A stretch of 44,543 nt of DNA from JAFGED01 sp034430835 (GTDB lineage: Bacteria > Chloroflexota > Anaerolineae > B4-G1): positions 1 to 44,543 of the forward strand of contig DAOUDX010000166.1 in the NCBI GenBank assembly GCA_034430835.1, written 5' to 3'. The notes below the pieces were generated by a model. That model ran no database searches and was not told where the DNA came from. It saw only the letters and a program-made list of their open reading frames with translations. Every line of letters begins with the position of its first letter. The stretch's first letter is position 1. Below are positions 1-6,426 of the stretch, piece after piece. The translations under genes were made by a program, and so were the position numbers.

Positions 1-351
1 GCTATAATCGTGCTCGGCATCTTCCTGCTGACATTTGCCGCTAACATGCCCCAGGTCTTGACCTTCGGCGCAGTGATCGGCATAGGGACCGGCATGTTCC
101 TGAGCGCAAACTGGGCATTGGCCACCGATCTCATCCCCCAGGAGGAAGCTGGCAAATACCTGGGATTCACCAACCTCGCCACGGCCGGAGCGAGCGCAGC
201 GTCACGCCTTGGCGGGCCGCTGATCGACGGAATCAACGCTCTGCGTCCGGGAGCGTACCTGGGGTATCCAGCGTTATTCCTGCTGGCTAGTGTGAGCGCC
301 CTGGCGGGAACCCTGCTGCTGCTCCGCATCCGCGAGCCATTGCGACAGTGA
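1..351 (+). CDS. MFS transporter, C-terminal part (5' end outside window)
   Basis: The reading frame is open from the first base and ends at TGA 349-351, so only the last ~116 residues are present. They form alternating hydrophobic helices with glycine-rich helix packing (GAVIGIGTGMF) and an acidic/basic loop (ATDLIPQEEAGKYLGF) typical of the second half of major facilitator transporters. The end is a short charged tail (RIREPLRQ). It would be an inner-membrane secondary transporter. The substrate cannot be told from this fragment. It converges on the minus-strand kinase gene that follows. Confidence 0.75.
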   Translation, partial: AIIVLGIFLLTFAANMPQVLTFGAVIGIGTGMFLSANWALATDLIPQEEAGKYLGFTNLATAGASAASRLGGPLIDGINALRPGAYLGYPALFLLASVSALAGTLLLLRIREPLRQ

Positions 352-367
352 CCCAGCGACTATGTCA

Positions 368-398
368 AGAAAAAGCACCCCACCGCCGGTAGGGTGCT
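368..398 (-). terminator. Rho-independent terminator of the minus-strand kinase gene
   Basis: Read on the minus strand, a perfect 7-bp stem (AGCACCC / GGGTGCT; arms at 392-398 and 374-380) with an 11-nt loop is followed by a T-run. It lies about 20 nt past the stop of the kinase gene. On the plus strand it also follows the MFS gene, but there it lacks a T-run. Confidence 0.8.
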
Positions 399-417
399 CT
401 AGCAACTGGGCGTGCGC

Positions 418-2139
418 TCACGAATCGCCCTCAAGCGGCAGGTGGATGGTGAAAGTACTCCCTGTCCCCACCTCGCTTTCCATGGTCACCCTGCCGCCGT
501 GCGCCTCTAAGATCTCTTTGACCAGCGCCAATCCCAGCCCGGTGCCGGCGTATTGTCGGTCGAGACCTCCATCCACCTGATAGAAACGCTCAAAGATACG
601 CTCGTGTTCCTCCGGTGGGACGCCGATGCCCTGATCGGCGACCGAGATGCACATGGTCCCCTCCTCGGCATCCACCCACGCACTAACAGACACCTCGGTC
701 CCCGCTGAAGAGAACTTGCACGCGTTACCCAGCAACTGATGCAAAGCCTGCGACAGCCGCGTGAAATCACCAGGGAAGGAAGGGAGATCCGGTGGAACGC
801 TGTGACGCAACTTGATGCCGGCGGCGGCGGCGCGCTGTGCCGTCATCTGGCAGCCCGTCTTGGTCAGCTCGGCGGGCGAGACTTGGCCGACGTTCAGAGA
901 CTCGCTGCTCACGTCCTGCAGCGTCGTGATAGCCTCCACCAGATCCACCAGCGTCTCCACCCGCTTCGCCGTGACCTCCAGGGCTGCCTTCTGCTCCTCA
1001 GCCTCCAATTCGCCCCGCGCCAGCATCTCGACGTAGCCACGCACCAGCGCCAGGGGTGTGCGCAGTTCGTGGGCCACATTCTGAATGAACTGCCCGCGGA
1101 GCCGATCAAGTTGACGCAACTCCTCGTTGGCGAGCTCGAGTTGAATGTTCGTCCTCCTCAGGTCAGCGGCATAGTGGCCCCGCGCCACAGCCACACCGAT
1201 CTGGTTACCTATGTTGGCCAAGAGATCGACTTGGTGAGCATCGAACTCGTGCGCGGATCGCATGAGAACACCCAAGGTTCCCACAATAGGGCTCCTGTCA
1301 TCCACAGCCTCACCGGTACGCAGGGGCACGCACAGATACGAGCGAAACCCTTCCCCTCTCAACGCTGCCATCCAGACATCGTCGGCTGAATTGCTCCCTG
1401 CGTGGGGGCGGCCACTCTGGGCAACCTGACCGACGACGCCCTGTCCCAGCGGGATAGGTGTAGCCGAGGAAAGATAAGATCCGGGAAACCCCCGCGCAGC
1501 AGCCACGACCAACTGCCAAGTCTGGGAGTTCAACAACCTCACCTCACCGCCATCGGCTTCGACCGCCTCCACGGCTGCGTTAACAGCACGATTGAGCATC
1601 GTGTCGAGATCCAGCGGATCGCCAATGGCATACGAGACCCGGTTGAGCGCGGCTAACTCCCGGTTCTGCATCCGCAGATCCTGGGTTTGGTGGACAACCT
1701 CGGCTTCCAGCGACCGGTTGAGTTGCTCCAGTTCCGCCTGGTAAAGGTCGCGCTCAGCGACCAAGCGCGCCCTCTCCAACACGCGCTCGACGGTGACCCG
1801 GATCTCCTCGATGTCCTGAACAGGCTTTGTCACATAGTCCCACGCTCCCAGTCTCATCGCCCCGATGGCATCGTTCAGCATGCCCGTTCCAGAAACGACG
1901 ATGATGGGCAACTGGGGTTGCTCTTTCTTGAGCATAGCGATGACCTCCAACCCATCCACGCGAGGCATCCGCAGATCCACCAAGACGGTGTCAAACTGCT
2001 CGGCTCTGGCCCAATCCAGCCCCTCCGCCCCATCAGCCGCTACGACCGCCTCGTATCCACTATCCTCCAGGAAATCGGCCATCGCACGGCGAATGAGCGG
2101 CTCGTCATCAATGATCAGGACTCTCCGTCTTTCACTCAT
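418..2139 (-). CDS. Receiver-GAF-histidine kinase hybrid sensor
   Basis: 573 residues. An N-terminal CheY-like receiver (about 5-120) has the paired acidic residues IIDDE, phospho-acceptor Asp55 in VLVDLRMP and the TKP lysine. A short coiled coil links it to a GAF domain (about 165-325). A HisKA domain follows with His357 in NVAHELRTP, then a HATPase_c domain with N box, DQGIGVP and GTGLGLA motifs. There is no membrane segment, so it is a cytoplasmic signalling kinase. The start ATG at 2139 is preferred over an upstream TTG because GGAGG sits 8 nt before it. A consensus-like promoter lies about 390 nt upstream, divergent from the molybdenum operon. No cognate regulator is adjacent. The signal sensed is unknown. 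Confidence 0.88.
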   Translation of the reverse strand: MSERRRVLIIDDEPLIRRAMADFLEDSGYEAVVAADGAEGLDWARAEQFDTVLVDLRMPRVDGLEVIAMLKKEQPQLPIIVVSGTGMLNDAIGAMRLGAWDYVTKPVQDIEEIRVTVERVLERARLVAERDLYQAELEQLNRSLEAEVVHQTQDLRMQNRELAALNRVSYAIGDPLDLDTMLNRAVNAAVEAVEADGGEVRLLNSQTWQLVVAAARGFPGSYLSSATPIPLGQGVVGQVAQSGRPHAGSNSADDVWMAALRGEGFRSYLCVPLRTGEAVDDRSPIVGTLGVLMRSAHEFDAHQVDLLANIGNQIGVAVARGHYAADLRRTNIQLELANEELRQLDRLRGQFIQNVAHELRTPLALVRGYVEMLARGELEAEEQKAALEVTAKRVETLVDLVEAITTLQDVSSESLNVGQVSPAELTKTGCQMTAQRAAAAGIKLRHSVPPDLPSFPGDFTRLSQALHQLLGNACKFSSAGTEVSVSAWVDAEEGTMCISVADQGIGVPPEEHERIFERFYQVDGGLDRQYAGTGLGLALVKEILEAHGGRVTMESEVGTGSTFTIHLPLEGDS

Positions 2140-2529
2140 CGGACGTTCCTCCCTGCCCACAGGCTTGCTCCCAATCAATCTCCATCCTCTCCGGGTCTTC
2201 GCGACTTCTCTTCAAGTCAAGCGGCAACTCGATGGAGACGACCGTCGATATGGCATAAGCAGCAACGTCCAACCAGAACAGGACCACAGATCAGCTCTCC
2301 TGTCTGAATACGCGCGCACCTGAGCCGCCCTTGCGTATCCTGACCAAGCAAGATGGCAAAGAAGCCACACGAAAGATCGAGAAGAAACGCACAGAGAAGA
2401 TTGCAGGTCGAGAGGAAAGACGGACACTAACACCCATGAGAACCAAGTCCAGATCTGTCTGGCCCCTGACTACCTGTTCCATCAGATCCTGCTCCCCTGG
2501 GAACACTCAACAACTCTTCACCTACAGTA

Positions 2530-2557
2530 ATTATACTCCTCTGGGGTAAGTGGTCAA
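2530..2557 (-). promoter_or_regulatory. Sigma70-like promoter for the hybrid kinase gene
   Basis: On the minus strand TTGACC (2557-2552), a 16-nt spacer and a perfect TATAAT (2535-2530). It fires away from the molybdenum operon and implies a ~385-nt 5' leader. I see no recognised RNA motif or gene in that leader (2140-2525). Confidence 0.55.
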
Positions 2558-2562
2558 CCCCC

Positions 2563-2590
2563 TTGCCTTCCCCGAAAAATCGAGTAGAAT
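2563..2590 (+). promoter_or_regulatory. Sigma70-like promoter of the Mo/W operon
   Basis: TTGCCT (2563-2568), a 16-nt spacer and TAGAAT (2585-2590). The predicted transcript start near 2597 is about 10 nt before the riboswitch, which supports the call. It is divergent from the kinase promoter, with only 5 bp between the two -35 boxes. Confidence 0.55.
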
Positions 2591-2606
2591 ACATCCACAA
2601 CCAAAC

Positions 2607-2716
2607 ACTTCTCCGACCCATTCTCGCCTAAAGGCGCTTGGAGAGCCGCCTATGGGAGATGGGCGATAGGGTGTGACGGGAAACCGTCACACCTCCCGTG
2701 CTTGGAAAGGAGAGGA
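2607..2716 (+). ncRNA. Moco-family riboswitch (molybdenum/tungsten cofactor-sensing RNA)
   Basis: The 3' half carries the hallmark of the Moco RNA family: a long hairpin (2670-2679 with 2684-2693, 10 perfect base pairs closing a GAAA loop), followed directly by CTCCCGTG, then TTGGAAAGG. This matches the arrangement I recall for the E. coli moaA leader (hairpin, CTCCCGTATCTGGAAAGG). The closing P1 helix can be formed by TTCTCC (2609-2614) with GGAGAG (2709-2714). A further hairpin, CGCCT/AGGCG, is at 2625-2636. The RNA lies between a promoter and an intrinsic terminator, upstream of tungstate/molybdate transport and moa genes, exactly the genes this class controls. Sequence cannot decide between Mo and W cofactor. 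The motif is known biology; the call is by eye and could be tested by a covariance-model search with the Moco motif family. Confidence 0.88.
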
Positions 2717-2736
2717 TGAGCAGGCAGCCTCAACAC

Positions 2737-2773
2737 ACCGGCGCCCCCTACTTCCAGGTGGACGCCGGTTTTT
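2737..2773 (+). terminator. Intrinsic terminator in the riboswitch expression platform
   Basis: Stem ACCGGCG (2737-2743) pairs with CGCCGGT (2763-2769), followed by a T5 run. It begins about 20 nt after the aptamer, so cofactor binding could switch between termination and read-through. The remaining leader (2775-2938) holds another inverted repeat, CACCTCC/GGAGGTG (2839-2845 with 2859-2865), and no gene. Confidence 0.8.
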
Positions 2774-2938
2774 ATTTGGGCTACACCAGGGTTCACGCCA
2801 ACCCATCCACCGTGGATCTCCCTGCGCTTGCTTCCACTCACCTCCTGACAAGCAGAAAGGAGGTGGTGGAACCCAGCCTAGCCAACCAACAAACCATCTA
2901 ACAAACCATCCAACTACATTTCAAAAGGAGAGATTCAC

Positions 2939-4294
2939 GTGAAGAAAAACCTGTTTCTGACATCCATCACACTGATACTATTGACCGCAATGACCGCCTG
3001 CTGCCCAGCGCAGCCTGTGGAGCCCACAAACGAAGCAGGCCAAGCCCTCGAGGGCAAGCTTATCATCTTCAATGCCGGCAGCCTGACTGTGCCGCTGGAC
3101 GAGCTGACCAAGGCGTTCCAGGCCAAGCACCCCGGCGTCACCTTCGAAACCGAGGCCGGAGGCAGCAATGCCACCGCCCGCAAGATCAGCGAGTTAGGCC
3201 GGGAAGCCGACCTGATGATGTCCGCCGACTATACCGTCATCGACAACCTGCTCATCCCCGACTTTGCCAACTGGAACATACAGTTTGCCCGCAACACGAT
3301 GGTTATCGCCTACACCGATCAATCCGAGCATGCCGACGAGATCAACGCCGACAACTGGTATGAGATCCTCGCCCGCGAGGGCGTGATCTACGGCCACTCC
3401 GACCCCGACGCCGACCCCTGCGGCTACCGCACGCTGCTGGTGTGGCAACTGGCCGAGGCCCACTACGGCGTGGACGGGCTATACGACACGCTGCAAGACC
3501 ACTGCCCGCCGGAGAGCGTGCGCCCCAAATCGGTGGAGCTGATCGCGCTGCTGGAATCGGGCGACATGGACTATGCCTGGGAGTACCGGTCGGTGGCCGT
3601 GCAGCACGGCCTTGAGTTCGTCGAACTGCCGGACGAGATCAACCTCAGCATGGTCGAGCACGCCGACTTTTATGGCCAGGCATCGGTGGAGATCGCAGGC
3701 AGTGAGCCGGGGGCGACGGTGACGATGACGGGCGCGCCCATCGTCTACGGCGTCACGATCCCCAAGAACGCACCCAGCCCCGACCTGGCGCTCGAGTTCG
3801 TCAAGTTCCTCATCAGCCCCGACGGCCAGGCGATCATGGAGGCCCAGGGCCAGCCCCCCATCGTACCGGCAACCACCGGCGACATGGACGCTATGCCAGC
3901 CGAGTTGAAGGGACTGGTCACAGAGGCCAAAGCCCCAGAGCCCGCTGCCAAAGCTGCCCTGAGCGTCACGGGCGCAGTAGAAAACGAGCTGGCGCTTTCG
4001 ATGGCCGACATGGAGGCGCTGGGGGTCGAAGAACTCACAGTCGAGCATCCCAAGAAAGGCGCACAGACCTATGAAGGTGTGCGCCTGAGCAAAGTGCTCG
4101 ACGCTGCCAAGCCGACCGGCGAGACACTCACCTTCGTCGCCGCCGACGGCTACAGCATCGACCTGCCGCTGGCCGATGCGCAAGCCTGCGCCGATTGCCT
4201 GGTCGCTATTGACGGAGACAGTCTCAGCATGGCCATGTCTGGAATGGAAGGTATGTTCTGGGTCAAGGATCTGGTCTCGTTCGAGGTGAAGTAG
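2939..4294 (+). CDS. wtpA: Tungstate/molybdate-binding lipoprotein (WtpA-like) fused to a SUOX-fold domain
   Basis: 451 residues. GTG start with AAGGAG upstream. A lipoprotein signal peptide ends at Cys21 (MTAC). Residues 40-330 are a periplasmic oxyanion-binding domain of the WtpA type: FNAGSL, EAGGSN, DNWYEIL, SDPDADPCGYR and DYAWEYRSVAVQHG. By family knowledge, Asp159 and Glu215 are the likely carboxylate ligands that give WtpA proteins octahedral tungstate/molybdate coordination. Residues about 339-451 form an extra domain resembling the sulfite-oxidase (Oxidored_molyb, SUOX) fold: LSVTGAVENELALSMADMEA, then YEGVRLSKVLDAA. It also has CADC at 417-420. Usual WtpA proteins stop before this domain, so the fusion is unusual. 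It is the first gene after the riboswitch and directly abuts the next gene. Confidence 0.85.
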   Translation: MKKNLFLTSITLILLTAMTACCPAQPVEPTNEAGQALEGKLIIFNAGSLTVPLDELTKAFQAKHPGVTFETEAGGSNATARKISELGREADLMMSADYTVIDNLLIPDFANWNIQFARNTMVIAYTDQSEHADEINADNWYEILAREGVIYGHSDPDADPCGYRTLLVWQLAEAHYGVDGLYDTLQDHCPPESVRPKSVELIALLESGDMDYAWEYRSVAVQHGLEFVELPDEINLSMVEHADFYGQASVEIAGSEPGATVTMTGAPIVYGVTIPKNAPSPDLALEFVKFLISPDGQAIMEAQGQPPIVPATTGDMDAMPAELKGLVTEAKAPEPAAKAALSVTGAVENELALSMADMEALGVEELTVEHPKKGAQTYEGVRLSKVLDAAKPTGETLTFVAADGYSIDLPLADAQACADCLVAIDGDSLSMAMSGMEGMFWVKDLVSFEVK

Positions 4295-5290
4295 ATGACG
4301 AAAAAAACAGCCCTCTCGCTATGTACAATCATCGCCTCTGTAGCGCTGCTCGTCGGTTGTACGCCAACGCCGACGGCATCGCCTACCCCCCAACCGCCTG
4401 ACGCTAAACTGGAGATCGTCTCCGGGGAGCAGAGCGTCACCCTGACCTGGGACGACATCCAGGCGCTGCCCGCCTACGAAGGCGTGGGCGGGCTCATCAG
4501 CAGTGTGGGCAAGGTCACACCGCCGACCAAATACAAGGGCGTCACTCTTGAAAACCTGTGCGGTCTGGTCGGCGGCATCACGGAGGAAAACAGCGTCAGC
4601 GTAGTTGCCAAAGACGGCTACGCGATGACGTTCTCCTACGAGGATATTGCCACCGGCGATTTTCCCACCTACGACCCCTCGACCGGCGACGAGACGCCCT
4701 TTGACGGCAAGCTGTGGGTCGTCGTCGCCTACGAGAGAGAGGACGCGTTCATCCCGGCCGATGGCGACGGCCCGCTGCGCCTGGCCCTGCTGGGCTCCCA
4801 GAAGCTGGTCACCGACGGCCACTGGTGGATCAAGTGGGTGGAAAAGATCGAGATCAAGCAGTCGCTGGAGAACTGGACGCTCCACCTGGAAGGAGCCATC
4901 TCCGAGGATGTGGATCGGGGCACGTTCGAGACCGGGGCGGCTCCTGGCTGCCACGGCACGTCCTGGACCGATCCCGACGGCCAGACCTGGACGGGTATCC
5001 CGCTGTGGTTGCTGGTCGGGCGCGTGGACGACGACACCGTCCACGAGGACGGCGCGTTCAACGACGAGCTGGCTGAGGCCGGCTACGAGGTCAAGGTGAT
5101 CGCTGCCGACGGCTACAGCGTCTCGTTTGAAAGCACTGTCATCGCGCGGAACGACGATATCCTGGTAGCCTACCTGCTGGACGACGAACCGTTGCCGGAA
5201 GACTACTGGCCGCTGCGGCTGGTCGGACCGGAGATAGGCCCGTCGAAGTGGGTGAGCGGCGTCACGACCATTGAGATCGTGCTGCCCTGA
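4295..5290 (+). CDS. Lipoprotein with two SUOX-fold (molybdopterin-oxidoreductase-like) domains
   Basis: 331 residues, starting at the base after the previous stop, so translation is probably coupled. The signal peptide ends in the lipobox LLVGC (Cys22), followed by a Thr/Pro-rich tether. Two tandem domains (about 38-188 and 192-331) share the pattern of the C-terminal domain of the preceding protein: W/L-x-DIQALP, KYKGVTLENLCGLVG, KDGYAMTFSYEDI, and a closing WVEKIEI or GVTTIEI strand. Related domains bind molybdopterin in sulfite oxidases. The usual Mo-ligand cysteine context is not clear here; Cys89 and Cys219 (PGCHG) are candidates. Its role is unknown. Context suggests an extracytoplasmic partner of tungstate/molybdate uptake or a cofactor- or oxyanion-binding accessory. 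Confidence 0.6.
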   Translation: MTKKTALSLCTIIASVALLVGCTPTPTASPTPQPPDAKLEIVSGEQSVTLTWDDIQALPAYEGVGGLISSVGKVTPPTKYKGVTLENLCGLVGGITEENSVSVVAKDGYAMTFSYEDIATGDFPTYDPSTGDETPFDGKLWVVVAYEREDAFIPADGDGPLRLALLGSQKLVTDGHWWIKWVEKIEIKQSLENWTLHLEGAISEDVDRGTFETGAAPGCHGTSWTDPDGQTWTGIPLWLLVGRVDDDTVHEDGAFNDELAEAGYEVKVIAADGYSVSFESTVIARNDDILVAYLLDDEPLPEDYWPLRLVGPEIGPSKWVSGVTTIEIVLP

Positions 5291-5292
5291 CC

Positions 5293-6357
5293 ATGAAAAG
5301 GATCGTTCACACGGCCACCCTCTTGCTCGTCCTGGGCGTCGGGCTAACCGCATGTGAGTCGCAGCCACAGGAACCGTTCCAACTCCGTGTGCTCGTCGCT
5401 GGGAGCCTGTTGGTGCCCTTCGACGAGCTGGAGCGAGCGTTCGAGGCACAGCACCCCGGCGTGGACGTGCTGGTGGAAGGACACGGCAGCATCCAGTGTG
5501 TGCGGCACGTGACGGAGCTGGACGAACTGGCCGACGTCGTCGCCGTGGCCGACTATGCGCTGATCCCTATGCTGATGTACGAATCCCGCGAACCGGAGAC
5601 CGGGGAGCCTTACGCCACCTGGCACCTCCGGTTCGCCACCAACCGGCTGGGGATCGCCTACACGCCACAAAGCGCCTACGCCGAAGAGATCGACGCTGGC
5701 AACTGGTACGAGGTGGTTTCACGGCCCAGCGTGCTACTGGGCCTCTCCGATCCGCGCTTTGACGCCTGTGGCTACCGTGCCCTGATGACCGCCCAGCTCG
5801 CCGAGGCGTATTATGGTGACGCCACGATCTTCCATAGGGTATTCGGCAGCCGCCTGACACCATAGGTGCAGATTCAGGCGCGCGAGGACGCCGACGTCAT
5901 CCAGGTGCCCGAGACGCTGCAACCCAAGGAGGACAGCGGGCTGGTCGTGCGCGGGTCGAGCGTGCGCCTGCTGGGCCTGCTGGAATCCGGCGACCTGGAC
6001 TACGCCTTCGAGTACGAAAGCGTCTCCCGGCAACACGGGCTCGAGTTCCTGCCGCTACCGCCGGAGCTTGACCTGAGCGACGAGGCGCACGCGGCGGACT
6101 ATGCGCGGGTCCGCGTCAGCCTGGATTTCCAACGCTTCACCAGCGTCAAACCCGAGTTCGTCGGAGGGCCGATCGTCTACGGCATCACGATCCCATCTAA
6201 CGCCCCCCACCCCGACCTGGCAGTGGAATTCATCCAGTTCCTCGTTGGACCAGAAGGGCAGGCTATCATGGTGCGCAATCAGCATCCGTTGATTGTTCCG
6301 CCCGTTGCTGACAACACAGAAGCGGTTCCACCAGAACTGGCAGATTTGGTCAAGTAA
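5293..6357 (+). pseudogene. wtpA: Second WtpA-like tungstate-binding lipoprotein, interrupted by in-frame TAG
   Basis: One reading frame runs from ATG 5293 to TAA 6357, broken only by TAG at 5863-5865. Part one has a lipoprotein signal (LTAC, Cys21) and WtpA features: VAGSLLVPFDELERAF, GNWYEVV and SDPRFDACGYRALM. Part two continues with RGSSVRLLGLLESGDLDYAFEYESV, GGPIVYGITIP and DLAVEFIQFLVGPEGQ. Homology resumes right after the stop with no frameshift or visible gap, so a single codon is affected. It may be a real nonsense mutation, an assembly error or read-through. Unlike the first paralogue it has no SUOX-like tail and has the usual WtpA length (354 codons). It lies 2 nt after the previous gene. 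Confidence 0.75.
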
Positions 6358-6360
6358 AAC

Positions 6361-6407
6361 GTGATCCGTGATGCGTGATTCGTGATCCCTTACGCATCAC
6401 GGATCAC
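6361..6407. repeat. 16-bp inverted repeat between binding-protein and permease genes
   Basis: Arms 6361-6376 and 6392-6407 are perfectly complementary around a 15-nt loop. The left arm and loop repeat the unit GTGAT(C/T/G)C. It lies directly between the wtpA-like stop and the transporter start. No T-run follows, so it is more likely an mRNA-stabilising hairpin or a dispersed repeat than a terminator. Confidence 0.6.
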
Positions 6408-6426
6408 ACATCATCAGGATAAAGAT

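Noticed and set aside
2140..2525. Small genes in the kinase leader (for example a 71-codon minus-strand frame at 2291-2506)
   Set aside because: No Shine-Dalgarno, no family similarity and biased composition. It is best read as an untranslated leader.
3479..4183. Long minus-strand open frame (234 codons) opposite the tungstate-binding gene
   Set aside because: Its translation is low-complexity and Arg/Gly/His-rich with no domain. It lies antisense to a gene with clear motifs, and long antisense frames are expected at this GC content. The same applies to those at 4319-5449, 9769-10608, 13194-14114, 20112-21017 and 41827-42738.
5863..5865. Pyrrolysine or other programmed recoding at the TAG in the second WtpA gene
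   Set aside because: No catalytic role is expected at this position, and no hairpin or Pyl genes are visible. A mutation or base error is simpler.
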